Shown here piece after piece: positions 9,203 through 17,738 of a DNA stretch of 64,000 nucleotides (position 1 is the first letter of the stretch; every line of letters starts with the position of its first letter). Below the pieces are notes generated by a model. That model was not told the DNA's origin and ran no database searches. It saw only the letters and a list, made by a program, of their open reading frames with translations. Source of the stretch: Rivularia sp. T60_A2020_040 (GTDB lineage Bacteria; Cyanobacteriota; Cyanobacteriia; Cyanobacteriales; Nostocaceae). The stretch is from positions 1 through 64,000 of the forward strand of contig JACYMD010000058.1 of the NCBI GenBank assembly GCA_015272215.1. Reading direction: 5' to 3'. The position numbers and the translations under genes are program-made.

Positions 9203-9435
9203 TGGATTTGGGATTATTGATTTTGGATTTTGGATTTTGGGAGTTTTGAATTATTCCCATAATTTTATGCTGCTAGCTACTATATAACACATCACTAGTA
9301 GTAAACTCAAAATATTAGAGACTTAGCAATACACTTTCTCTCTACATTATTTATCTGTTTCAAGATTAATATAAAATAGGATGAATTAAAAAAGGATTTA
9401 TAATAATTAAAATAATTTCAGCAATCTTAATTAGA

Positions 9436-10737
9436 TCAAGCGTGTTTATTTTTTATTTGTTCGGATATTGCAATCAATTCTTGAATATTCTGCTGATACT
9501 CTTGATAAATTTGAGGAATATCATCAGCAGTTGCAATTATTAATTCACCAATGGCATCTTTCGCACGTTCGTTGATAGCATCAATTAATAAGTTTGGCAT
9601 GGTAATGTTTTCTTCGGCTATCTTTTTAATCACAGAATTAGGATTATCTTGTTCTAATACTGCTTTTAATACCTGAATTTCATGTAGTGGTAAGTTGTCT
9701 AGTAAATCCGTCCATTCTTCGGGTAATTCTGGTGATATATTATTTACTGTCTCTTCTAGCTCAATGGAAATCGTTTCGACTAAATCAGCAAAAGGAAATT
9801 CTTCTGTTTCTGACTGCCCTACATCAATAAATGATGGCTGCTGATTCAAATTTTCTAATTGTTGCAATAATTCCCAAACTTGATTTTGTAACAAGTCTCT
9901 TTCTTCTTGGAGTAATGAAGTTTGTCCTTGTAATTGTTCTAAAACATTTTTTTCTTCTACTTTTTGGCTTTTTAATAACTTTATTTTATTCTCTAATCTT
10001 TCTTGTTGCTCGTTATTCCTAAATAATACTTCTTTTTGCTTTTTCTCTTCACTTTCTAATTCTTGAAGCTGCACTCGCAATTCATATAATTTTTCTTCTA
10101 ACTGCGGTTTGAGTCTCGATAGTAAAGTTAAATTATTTTCTAATTCTTCTTTTTCTTGAAGAAGTTCGCCAATTGTAGCGTGCAATTGGGTGATTTCAGC
10201 TTTCGAGACATTACAATTTAACTCCAAACGCCGTTTTTCTGCTGAAACACTCGCAAAAGAGTTATTTGCTTCTTCTTTCAATTTCTCTATATTTTTGATT
10301 TCATTCTGTAGATAGATGACTTCCGACTCTAATTGTTTTTTCTGAAGCGCAAAAGTGCTTAATTCTCGATTTACCGAATCTCTTTGATTACGGCGATCGC
10401 CAATTTGGTTTTGTAGTTGATTTGACTCAGTAACTAAATTCCGACGATGACTTTCTAATTGAGCAACTTCTACTGTCATACCATGTTGGATATTTTCCAG
10501 TTCTTTGATTCGTTTGACAAAAGAATCTAAAACTAATAATTCATAATTTCTACGTCGTTTATCTACGATAAATGTCGCCGTATATGTAGCAAGTATAGTT
10601 ATGATGCCCGTAAAAATGGCACTATAAAAATTCCAGGTGAACACCAAAGTTAACCCAAAACTCACCCCAAAGGCAACTATACCTATAATAAATCGATTGC
10701 TGACCATAGAGTCGTGCATATTGCTTGTTTTTAGCAT
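9436..10737 (-). CDS. Membrane coiled-coil protein with TerB-C-like C-terminus
   Basis: 433 residues. Two hydrophobic segments at about 15-35 and 38-58 are followed by a charged anchor (DKRRR). A long coiled coil rich in E, Q, L and K runs from about 65 to 310. The C-terminal 90 residues (EWTDLLDNLPLHEIQVLKAV, then MPNLLIDAINERAKD) resemble the TerB-C domain of tellurite-resistance-associated proteins. Starts at 10737, 10719 and 10707 are all possible; I keep the longest. The pairing with the DUF2791 ATPase 233 bp downstream suggests a membrane-tethered complex. The TerB-C match is by eye only. Confidence 0.6.
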   Translation of the reverse strand: MLKTSNMHDSMVSNRFIIGIVAFGVSFGLTLVFTWNFYSAIFTGIITILATYTATFIVDKRRRNYELLVLDSFVKRIKELENIQHGMTVEVAQLESHRRNLVTESNQLQNQIGDRRNQRDSVNRELSTFALQKKQLESEVIYLQNEIKNIEKLKEEANNSFASVSAEKRRLELNCNVSKAEITQLHATIGELLQEKEELENNLTLLSRLKPQLEEKLYELRVQLQELESEEKKQKEVLFRNNEQQERLENKIKLLKSQKVEEKNVLEQLQGQTSLLQEERDLLQNQVWELLQQLENLNQQPSFIDVGQSETEEFPFADLVETISIELEETVNNISPELPEEWTDLLDNLPLHEIQVLKAVLEQDNPNSVIKKIAEENITMPNLLIDAINERAKDAIGELIIATADDIPQIYQEYQQNIQELIAISEQIKNKHA

Positions 10738-10931
10738 AATTCATTTATCAAAATATGTTGCCGCTGTATCACCATTCACATCCGGATTATCAGAACCCTG
10801 ATGCAATTGTTTTGCTAATACAACTTCAATATGAGTATAAAAATTTAACTAATAAGTCAATATATCTACCTAAAAAGATTATTAAAAAAATCGGGATTAG
10901 TTGGTTCGGGAAGCTAAGCTACCTGTTATTT

Positions 10932-12248
10932 TTAGTTTTCATGTTGAGCAATTGTTTTTTCCGCTTTTAAAAAATCTACAAATTGTCTTGCTGTTCTTCC
11001 GGAACGTCCATTATGACGAGTTGCCCATTGCAAAGCTTGATGATTTAGTTCTTCTGTACTAATTTCAATGTGAGATATTTTTACCAGATGTTGAACAATT
11101 TGTAAATAAGCATTTTGGGAAGCAGGTTCAAAAGTTAATGTCAAACCAAAGCGATCGCTAAATGAAAGCTTTTCCTGTACGCTATCCCAAGCATTCACTT
11201 CATCGGAATCTTTGGGTTGGGGTCTGTCCGCGAAAAACTCCCGAATTAAGTGACGACGATTTGAAGTTGCGTAAACTACCACATTTTGCGATCGCGCTGT
11301 TAAACTTCCTTCTAAGACGACTTTGAATGCTTTGAAAGTGTCGTCGGAATCTTCAAAGGATAGGTCATCAACAAAGATGATAAATTTTTGTGGTTTATTC
11401 CATAAAAGCTCGACAATTTGTGGTAAGTCTTTTAATTCGGATTTTGCAACTTCTATTAAGCGTAAATTTAGGTGAGCGTATTCATTTAATAAAGCTTTTA
11501 CTAAGGAAGATTTGCCACTACCGCGACTACCGTAAAGTAAAACGTGCAGCGCCAGTTGTCCTGATAATAAAAATTCCGTGTTTTTGACTAAAGCTTGTTT
11601 TTGAGATTCATAACCAACTAATTCATTTAATTTTACTGGATCGGCGTGGCGGATACCAATAAACTCACCCTGTTGCCAGCGAAAAGCTTTATACTCAGCA
11701 AAAATACCCGTACCGTAATTTCGATAAAATGCTGTTAAGTCTTCCACAGCATCACGCCAATCAGGTAAAATTCTCAATTTCTCTATTATTGGTAGTTGTT
11801 CACTCGCTTCTGTTTTCTGCTGTTCTGTATACCATACAATTGGCAATATGGGTAGACGGGCTATAGACTGCACCCATTCACTTAGACAAGCAACACTACA
11901 TTCATGGAAACTTTGCAAAGCTTGTAAATCGTGTTTCGCTGCTGCAATTAAAGCCGGAGGTAAACTTTCTAATGCTAATTGGGCTTGAGTGCTGAAAGGA
12001 TTATCATTTACTAAAATTTGACAAATCAAATATTCTTCCCAATTTTGATTCCTAAGTGCCAAAGTCTTGAAAAAATAGCCGTAAGCTTGAAGACAATCCC
12101 GCCCTTCAGCATTGGGATAACGTATTGTTTGTAATAAATCAAGAAATGCTTTACCTACTTCCCCTTCAAATACAGATTGGTAAAGTAACAGAGAAGCTGC
12201 TTGACGCTGGAGAAATTGAACCTGGGCAATAATTGTTTGATTATTCAT
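10932..12248 (-). CDS. DUF815-family AAA ATPase
   Basis: 438 residues. A poorly conserved helical N-terminal half is followed by a P-loop ATPase module with Walker A GSRGSGKS at 240-247 and Walker B FIIFVDDLSF at about 288-297. A sensor-like TSNRRHLIREF comes next, then the conserved tail NGRSGRTARQFVDFL. These match DUF815 (PF05673) proteins, widespread in cyanobacteria and of unknown specific function. The ATG is preceded by a TTGACAGTGGACAG remnant on the plus strand. Confidence 0.8.
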   Translation of the reverse strand: MNNQTIIAQVQFLQRQAASLLLYQSVFEGEVGKAFLDLLQTIRYPNAEGRDCLQAYGYFFKTLALRNQNWEEYLICQILVNDNPFSTQAQLALESLPPALIAAAKHDLQALQSFHECSVACLSEWVQSIARLPILPIVWYTEQQKTEASEQLPIIEKLRILPDWRDAVEDLTAFYRNYGTGIFAEYKAFRWQQGEFIGIRHADPVKLNELVGYESQKQALVKNTEFLLSGQLALHVLLYGSRGSGKSSLVKALLNEYAHLNLRLIEVAKSELKDLPQIVELLWNKPQKFIIFVDDLSFEDSDDTFKAFKVVLEGSLTARSQNVVVYATSNRRHLIREFFADRPQPKDSDEVNAWDSVQEKLSFSDRFGLTLTFEPASQNAYLQIVQHLVKISHIEISTEELNHQALQWATRHNGRSGRTARQFVDFLKAEKTIAQHEN

Positions 12249-12909
12249 GAGTTAGTTGACAGTGGACAGTTGACCTTTGATATTAAGAATTATTTCTATA
12301 AATATAAAAGATAAAAGTTTAAAGCCTCAAGTAATTCGCTGTGGAGGTATTGTGTAGAAATGTTGCGTAAGATAAAAAAAATAAATATTTCGTTAAATGT
12401 TCTCTCAGAAAGCTAAGGGTTTTACGTAGATTTTGGGCTGATTAGGATTGTTGATAGTTTGACAAGGTAATTATTAGACTACGAGTAAAGAAAAATAATT
12501 GTATTTTTCCGGAATTTAGATAAAAGCTGTTGTACTGTGTGAGTGTTAGCTGTTGTAAGAGATAATTATATTCATGTTTGTGAATCTGCTGACTGTTCAA
12601 AAAAGGAATCTTGGGAAAAGAACAGCCATTAAAAGGTTAAAGCACAAATATCTATATTCGCGGAAGTAAAAATTTGAATTAATATTAAAGATTTCACCGT
12701 GCAATGAAAGTGAAACTTGAAGCAATAGTAAAGAACTAATTGGCATTTTGGCAGGTTTTTCTCAGTAAAATCCGATATGAATAGAGAGTACTCATCCTAA
12801 TTTTTTTGAGATTCTCTGAAAAACGGACTTCATTGGGGAATGCTGTCATTATTCCAGCCAAAACCAAAAAAAAGCTGATTTTAAAGGAATCTAAGGAAGT
12901 AAGACATAA
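12249..12909. other. Intergenic region, divergent promoters expected
   Basis: About 660 bp between the divergent DUF815 and APH-kinase genes. It begins with a short TTGACAG repeat remnant. I looked specifically for a RiPP precursor-like small ORF because of the genes that follow. The only small frame noted (12703, 11 codons, MKVKLEAIVKN) is not convincing. No RNA or terminator recognised. Confidence 0.55.
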
Positions 12910-14151
12910 ATGAAATTTTCACTATCTTCTCAAAACGTTATCCAGTATCTGCAAGAAGCGGATCTGAGTAGCTCAGAAGATGGCGCAACCGCCGATGCAG
13001 ATTTGCCACACAGTAGTAGCCGTAAGAATTTAAATATACTGGTTACTTTGGGTTCAAATCGCAAGCTTTTGGTTAAACAAGAACTAGCCCAAGATGTCAA
13101 TGGTATCCCCCATGAATTCTTTAATGAATGGCTGTTTCACCAATTGCTTGAATCTTTTCCAGTTCTCGGCAATACAAGTGCGTTATCTCCACAATTAATA
13201 CATTACGACGAGGAAAATTCAATTCTCGTGCGTAACTACCTTTGGGAATACCGAGGGCTGGAAAGCTATTACAGACAGAACTTATACTTTCCTCCAGAGT
13301 TAGCAAGTTCGATTGGCGATAGCTTAGCAGCACTGCACCGTGCCACTTTTAAACGTCAAAAGTACCGTGATTTTATGGCTACTGCTCCAGCTGGGCAGAT
13401 TCGCTATCAGTATTTTAATCCGGCACAGGGCATAGATTTCCTTGAACCTGAGATTTTTGGCAAAGTCAGCACTACGGGGCTGGCGTTTTACTCTCGTTAT
13501 CAGCGTGATGACATTTTAGAATCCGCGATCGCCGATTTAGCGTCTTCATTTAATCCTTGTTGTTTAACTCACAACGATTTGAAACTAGAAAACATTTTAG
13601 TACATTCTCGTTGGCAGCAGTTGGATAATCCAGAAGTTAAGTTGATTGATTGGGAAGCCTGTGCTTGGGGAGATGCTGCTTACGATTTGGGAATTCTGCT
13701 GGCGGGTTACTTGAAGATTTGGTTATCGAGTTTAGTTGTAGATTCGACTTTGGAGTTAGAGGAATCTTGGGAATTAGCGGCTATTCCGCTGGAGATTCTT
13801 CAACCTTCGATGTTGGCTTTAACTGAAGCTTATCTCAAAGCTTTCCCAATGATTTTAGAGTACCGTAAAGATTTCATCCAGTCGATTGTCAAGTTTGCCG
13901 GTTTGGGGCTGATAAATCAAATTCAGAGTCAAATTAACAACCAGCAAAACTTACATCATACTAGTTTAGTTACTTTGGAATTCGCCAAAAATATCTTAAT
14001 CAGAACCTCCGAATATGTAATGGATATTTTTGGTAAATCCGAATTTCAAATTCTCAAACCTTTTCTACAATCTGCCAAAATTAATGCGGCTGAAAGGGAA
14101 AACAATTTAATTCCCCTTTATTACGAAAAAAACCGTTTGCGCGGATGTTAG
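12910..14151 (+). CDS. APH-fold phosphotransferase paired with a HopA1 protein
   Basis: A 413-residue protein of the aminoglycoside phosphotransferase/choline kinase fold (PF01636). The catalytic loop is THNDLKLEN, fitting the HxDxxxxN motif, and the metal-binding aspartate is in LIDWEACAWGD. The N-terminal lobe (KLLVKQE) can hold the ATP lysine. The start at 12910 has AAGGAA about ten bases upstream. The next gene encodes a HopA1-family protein. That pairing (PF01636 plus PF17914) occurs in class V lanthipeptide and thioamitide clusters, where the kinase phosphorylates Ser/Thr of a precursor peptide. No precursor was found here, so peptide modification is inference; an ordinary small-molecule kinase remains possible. 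Confidence 0.75.
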   Translation: MKFSLSSQNVIQYLQEADLSSSEDGATADADLPHSSSRKNLNILVTLGSNRKLLVKQELAQDVNGIPHEFFNEWLFHQLLESFPVLGNTSALSPQLIHYDEENSILVRNYLWEYRGLESYYRQNLYFPPELASSIGDSLAALHRATFKRQKYRDFMATAPAGQIRYQYFNPAQGIDFLEPEIFGKVSTTGLAFYSRYQRDDILESAIADLASSFNPCCLTHNDLKLENILVHSRWQQLDNPEVKLIDWEACAWGDAAYDLGILLAGYLKIWLSSLVVDSTLELEESWELAAIPLEILQPSMLALTEAYLKAFPMILEYRKDFIQSIVKFAGLGLINQIQSQINNQQNLHHTSLVTLEFAKNILIRTSEYVMDIFGKSEFQILKPFLQSAKINAAERENNLIPLYYEKNRLRGC

Positions 14152-14234
14152 TCAAATCAATTTTGGATTTTAGATTTTGGATTATCATTCTAAAATTTGT
14201 AATTTAATCGGAGGTTGCTTCGTTGAAATTTCAT

Positions 14235-14280
14235 AGTTAACAGTAATCTATCAAAAATGGTTACTGTTAACTTTTGTTTT
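14235..14280 (+). terminator. Intrinsic terminator after the APH-fold kinase
   Basis: A perfect 12-bp stem, AGTTAACAGTAA (14235-14246) with TTACTGTTAACT (14261-14272), a 14-base loop, then a T-rich tail (TTTGTTTT). It lies between the kinase and HopA1 genes and suggests at least partly separate transcription. Confidence 0.8.
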
Positions 14281-14344
14281 CTCTGAAGGGTTGCATTTAT
14301 TTTTCATCATTTACTATTCATACATAAATACAGATAAAATCATC

Positions 14345-15433
14345 ATGATAACTTATAACAAAAAATCGTTATTAAATACCTTCTTTGATATTGTTACTAA
14401 AATCAAAATAGAACCTAACTTTTGCATTATTCATTCTGATTATCAATCTTTTATTTTACCTACTTTGATGGTAGAAACACTAGAAAAAAGTTCCAAAGTA
14501 TTACAAGACAAATACCTGACTTTATTACTGCGAAACTTTCTCTACGGCATTTATTACAATAATTCTTTACAAAGTGTATTAGCAGCAAATATTACTAATC
14601 CCAATTTGTTATTACATCAAGATTTAGAAAACAATTGTGTATTTGAAATCGATTGGCAATTTTACAATCGGTTACACGAACATAATCATGGTAAGGGTTA
14701 TTGCGATGGTGATTGGCAAATATTACGAATTGAACCAGATGGCAGTTTGGCTGTAACTAAAGGTGGTTTGACGTTACACGTCGAAGAAAACCATTTAGAA
14801 TCAAACACTTCTACCAATAGAATTGATGATTTAATTGCTATCCGATTACCAAAAAACCGTTTAAATAACGGCTTCTATTTAGCAGTGAGTAACTTAGGTC
14901 AAAAACACCAAAATGATTTATCAAATAACTTAAGCGATGATGAAAATACGAGTATATTTTTCAACTTAAATCCCCAAGGTGCCATTGCTTTAATGGACAG
15001 CATAACACAACAACTAAACATTAGGGAAATACCCTTTAGTTTTCAAGTTCCCCATCATCCTTTAGGTTGCTCCCGTTATGATTCGGGGATACTTAATTTT
15101 CAGCGTCAAGACTATCCGATTATACAAAAATTACTTAAAAATATTTACACAGAACATCAATCTTATTTTCAATTAGAAACACCGTTATTTACTAAATTTT
15201 TAGCACCAGGATTAAGTTTAGCCGAGCAACCAGTAGAAAAACCCCTTAACAAACAAAGTTTTGGTGTAAATCGTTGTCAAATTATTGCTAACGCTTTATT
15301 TACAGCATGGGAAAAAGGTATTGATTCACCATCAGAAAAAGTAGACATCATTCATCAGCATTTTGCTTGTAAATTAGTTGATTTAGAACGTCCTTATCTT
15401 AATCCAAATTCTGATGATATTTATAATTGGTAA
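14345..15433 (+). CDS. HopA1-family (PF17914) protein
   Basis: A 362-residue protein from the ATG at 14345; an upstream TTG at 14291 would add an unlikely 18-residue AT-rich extension. It matches cyanobacterial 'T3SS effector HopA1 family' proteins along its length: NFLYGIYYN, DFYNRLHEHNHGKGYCDGDW, DGSLAVTKGGLTLHVE and RYDSGILNF are family-like stretches. HopA1-fold proteins eliminate phosphate from phospho-Ser/Thr, and related domains are the lyase part of class V lanthipeptide and thioamitide dehydration. The kinase upstream would supply the phosphate. The stop codon (TAA in AATTGGTAATTGG) lies in a GGTAATT heptamer array. Confidence 0.8.
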   Translation: MITYNKKSLLNTFFDIVTKIKIEPNFCIIHSDYQSFILPTLMVETLEKSSKVLQDKYLTLLLRNFLYGIYYNNSLQSVLAANITNPNLLLHQDLENNCVFEIDWQFYNRLHEHNHGKGYCDGDWQILRIEPDGSLAVTKGGLTLHVEENHLESNTSTNRIDDLIAIRLPKNRLNNGFYLAVSNLGQKHQNDLSNNLSDDENTSIFFNLNPQGAIALMDSITQQLNIREIPFSFQVPHHPLGCSRYDSGILNFQRQDYPIIQKLLKNIYTEHQSYFQLETPLFTKFLAPGLSLAEQPVEKPLNKQSFGVNRCQIIANALFTAWEKGIDSPSEKVDIIHQHFACKLVDLERPYLNPNSDDIYNW

Positions 15434-15480
15434 TTGGTAATGGGTAATTGGTAATCTGTAACTGTCAACTGTCAACTGTT
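15428..15480. repeat. Mixed heptamer array at the HopA1 gene stop
   Basis: GGTAATT/GGTAATG units switch to ACTGTCA units. The array overlaps the stop of the HopA1 gene and ends within five bases of the thioesterase start. Confidence 0.85.
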
Positions 15481-15484
15481 CTCA

Positions 15485-15886
15485 ATGTCTTTTATTTATA
15501 ATCGCACAATTCGCTTTCAAGATACCGATGCTGCTGGGGTTGTCTACTTTGCGAATGTTTTGAGTATATGTCACGAAGCTTACGAAGCAGCTTTAGAATC
15601 ATTAGGAATTGATATTAAGCAATTTTTTACAAATCCATCTACTGCCTTTCCCATCGTTCATGCTAATGTTGATTTCATGAGTCCGATGTATTGCGGTGAT
15701 AAATTAGTTGTTAGTTTAACTCCTTCAAAAATTCGTGTTGAACAGTTTGAAATTGATTATCAAATTTATATAAATGATAAACTAGTTGCGAAAGCAATCA
15801 CTCGTCATGTTTGTATTGATGCAACAAACAGAAAAAAGAAAGGATTATCAGCAGAAATCGTCAAATGTTTGGAAAAGTTACGTTAA
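15485..15886 (+). CDS. 1,4-dihydroxy-2-naphthoyl-CoA thioesterase (4HBT hot-dog fold)
   Basis: A 133-residue hot-dog-fold thioesterase. The motif [26 protein letters not shown] contains the 4HBT-type active-site aspartate ([12 protein letters not shown]). This family hydrolyses DHNA-CoA to DHNA in cyanobacterial phylloquinone synthesis (Slr0204 type). Its place beside menE, menC, menA and menF supports that. It converges on menE, with a palindromic repeat between the two stops. Confidence 0.85.
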   Translation: MSFIYNRTIRFQDTDAAGVVYFANVLSICHEAYEAALESLGIDIKQFFTNPSTAFPIVHANVDFMSPMYCGDKLVVSLTPSKIRVEQFEIDYQIYINDKLVAKAITRHVCIDATNRKKKGLSAEIVKCLEKLR

Positions 15887-15906
15887 TAGCAACACACATT
15901 AATAAT

Positions 15907-15935
15907 GTAGAGACGGGGCGTATTGCTACGTCTCC
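15907..15935. repeat. Dispersed palindromic repeat, copy 2
   Basis: GTAGAGACGGGGCG, then TATTGCTACGTCTCC: an asymmetric variant of the window-wide repeat. It fills the gap between the convergent thioesterase and menE genes, where it could act as a terminator hairpin. Confidence 0.85.
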
Positions 15936-17738
15936 CTATATTTTAGTTTGCATTGATAATTCCGTAAAAACAGCAATTTCATAAAGCTTTTGACGATTAA
16001 TTTTACCTTGAGAATTACGAGGTAATGAATCAACAGAAATCCAAAATTTAGGAATTTTATAATTAGTAAGTTTTTCCTGGATTAAAGCTTTAATATGAAC
16101 ATTTAAAATTGTGGAATTATTTGGCACATAAATAGCCGTTACGACTTGTCCCCAATGTGTATCGAACAAACCAATTACACACACATCAGCCACCATTCCA
16201 GTAGCTCTAATTGCCGCTTCAACTTCTGCGGGATAAACCTTTTCTCCACCAGTAATTATTTTATCGCTATTTCTTCCGACAATATTTAAATACTCTTTTT
16301 CGTCTAAAAAACCCAAATCATCTATTTGCAAATAACTTTGTATTTCACCATTCAGAGGATAGTAACCAAGAGTTAAAGACTCGGCTTGAATATTAATTTT
16401 ACCAACTTGATTAGTTTTTAAAAACTCTCCTTTCTCCCCAACAATTTTTACTTTCGCGTGGGGAAGAACTTTACCACAGCCAACTTTACCTTTGAGAAAA
16501 TCATCTGGTTTTAAAGTAGCAATTTGGGAAGCGGTTTCCGTCATTCCATAGGTAGGGGCTAATCTGATATGATGAAATCGAGCTTTTTCTAATAACTCAT
16601 TCCAAGCTGGCGCACCTCCTAAAAGCACAGTTTTAAATTTACTCAGCCATTGAATTAAATCTGATTTTTGTAGTAAACGTTGCAACTGAGTAGGAACTAA
16701 AGATATAAAAAAATTCAAGTTATTAATTAGATGATTACTCCTATCCCAGTCTACAATGATTAATCTCTTTTTACCTCTTTCCTCTGTGTTAAAAGTGTCT
16801 CTGGGGTTTTTATTTCCGTAATCTTCTAGCAGCAAGGGAGTAATATCGAATTTTTTACTATTTTCAAGGGTTTTAAAAGCTAAAATAACTAACTTTCCAC
16901 CAGTGATAAAACAGCGCATAAATTGCATTAAACCACTAACATGATATAGCGGCAATACACAAAAAGCATTGATTTTATCTACTTGAAAATACTTTTGAAA
17001 TCCTTTTACCGAAGCCGTCAAAGTATCCCAGGTATGTACGGCAAATTTTATTTTACCACCAGAACCACCTGTGGGAATCATTATATGTGAAAATTGGAAA
17101 TTGGGAATGGGTAATGGCGAATGGGTAATGGGTAATGGGGAATTGGTGTTAGGATTATCAATTTGTAGTGCGGGCATCTTGCCCGCTTTTTTATTAGTAG
17201 AATTATCTAAGTAGTAAGATTTTTCTAGGGAGCAAGATTTTTCTAGGGAGCAAGATTTTTCTAGGGAGCAAGCTTTTTCTAGGGAGCAAGCTTTTTCTAA
17301 GGAGTAAGAATTATCTAGGGAGTAAGATTTTTCTAAGGAGTAAGAATTATCTAAGGAGCAAGATTTTTCTAAGGAGCAAGATTTTTCTAAGGAGCAAGAT
17401 TTTTCTAGGGAGTAAGAATTATTTTCTAGGGAGCAAGATGCTCCCACTACTCCCCAAATGATATCAGGTTTAATTAAATCAAATACTTGCTGCCATTCTT
17501 GTTTTCCCCAATCAGGATTGCACAGAAATACCTGACAATTTGCTTTACAAGCAGCTAAAAAACCGGCTAAAAAACGCACTGGTTCACGTTCATTTAAAAT
17601 GATTTTTGGTAGAAAAGAATGTGCTTGTTTAAAATGGATTATATCTAAATCAAATGTGTTGATTAACTGGGAAAATAAATGACTATCTTCGCAAATTAAA
17701 CAGTCATTATTTACAAAATATCTCAATTTTTCTTCCAT
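15936..17738 (-). CDS. menE: o-succinylbenzoate-CoA ligase (MenE) with in-frame repeat insertions
   Basis: An acyl-adenylate-forming enzyme that makes OSB-CoA in phylloquinone synthesis. AMP-binding motifs are IPTGGSGGKIKF, APTYGMTETASQ and GYYPLNGE; the C-terminal domain has GRNSDKIITGGEKVYPAEVE and a final lysine context PRNSQGKINRQKL. The protein is about 600 residues, versus roughly 450-490 for the family. The excess is repeat-encoded: about 14 hexapeptides of the SCSLEK type (17199-17440), then a KKAGKMPALQ hairpin repeat and an NSPLPITHSPLPIPN heptamer stretch (17090-17200), and a second insertion with EDYGNKNPRDT and KRLIIVDWDR (16734-16840). The frame stays open throughout. I start at the ATG at 17738; a GTG at 17753 is possible. 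It overlaps the menC stop. Confidence 0.9.
   Translation of the reverse strand: MEEKLRYFVNNDCLICEDSHLFSQLINTFDLDIIHFKQAHSFLPKIILNEREPVRFLAGFLAACKANCQVFLCNPDWGKQEWQQVFDLIKPDIIWGVVGASCSLENNSYSLEKSCSLEKSCSLEKSCSLDNSYSLEKSYSLDNSYSLEKACSLEKACSLEKSCSLEKSCSLEKSYYLDNSTNKKAGKMPALQIDNPNTNSPLPITHSPLPIPNFQFSHIMIPTGGSGGKIKFAVHTWDTLTASVKGFQKYFQVDKINAFCVLPLYHVSGLMQFMRCFITGGKLVILAFKTLENSKKFDITPLLLEDYGNKNPRDTFNTEERGKKRLIIVDWDRSNHLINNLNFFISLVPTQLQRLLQKSDLIQWLSKFKTVLLGGAPAWNELLEKARFHHIRLAPTYGMTETASQIATLKPDDFLKGKVGCGKVLPHAKVKIVGEKGEFLKTNQVGKINIQAESLTLGYYPLNGEIQSYLQIDDLGFLDEKEYLNIVGRNSDKIITGGEKVYPAEVEAAIRATGMVADVCVIGLFDTHWGQVVTAIYVPNNSTILNVHIKALIQEKLTNYKIPKFWISVDSLPRNSQGKINRQKLYEIAVFTELSMQTKI
16734..16840 (-). 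repeat. Translated dispersed repeat, copy in menE
   Basis: On the minus strand this reads (G)CTAGAAGATTAC, then AAAAACC, AGAGACAC, ACAGAGGAAAGAGG, AAAGAGATTAATCATT and GGGATAGGAGTAAT. The same ordered blocks occur in menF (20303-20437) and the gene at 36125 (36230-36340), always on the coding strand and in the same reading frame. Confidence 0.85.
17093..17147. repeat. Heptamer array inside menE
   Basis: Plus-strand units GGGAATG, GGTAATG and GGGAATT, degenerate. On the coding strand they read without stops as SPLPITHSPLPIPN. Beside it at about 17166-17195 is a GCGGGCATCTTGCCCGC hairpin read as KKAGKMPALQ. Confidence 0.85.
17199..17440 (-). repeat. 18-bp tandem repeat in menE (about 14 copies)
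   Basis: The coding-strand unit GAAAAATCTTGCTCCCTA encodes E-K-S-C-S-L. Variants change S to A, C to Y and EK to DN in whole-unit steps. Because the unit length is a multiple of three, the frame is kept at any copy number. It lies between the N-terminal subdomain and the AMP-binding P-loop motif. Confidence 0.95.

Noticed and set aside
10755-10970. 71-codon plus-strand frame before the DUF815 gene end
   Set aside because: No family features, no ribosome binding site, and it runs into the 3' end of a solid opposite-strand gene.
7874-12248. Complete BREX or Ter defence locus
   Set aside because: No PglX/PglZ, helicase, methylase or TerB-N gene is present; only the ATPase and TerB-C-like parts are seen.
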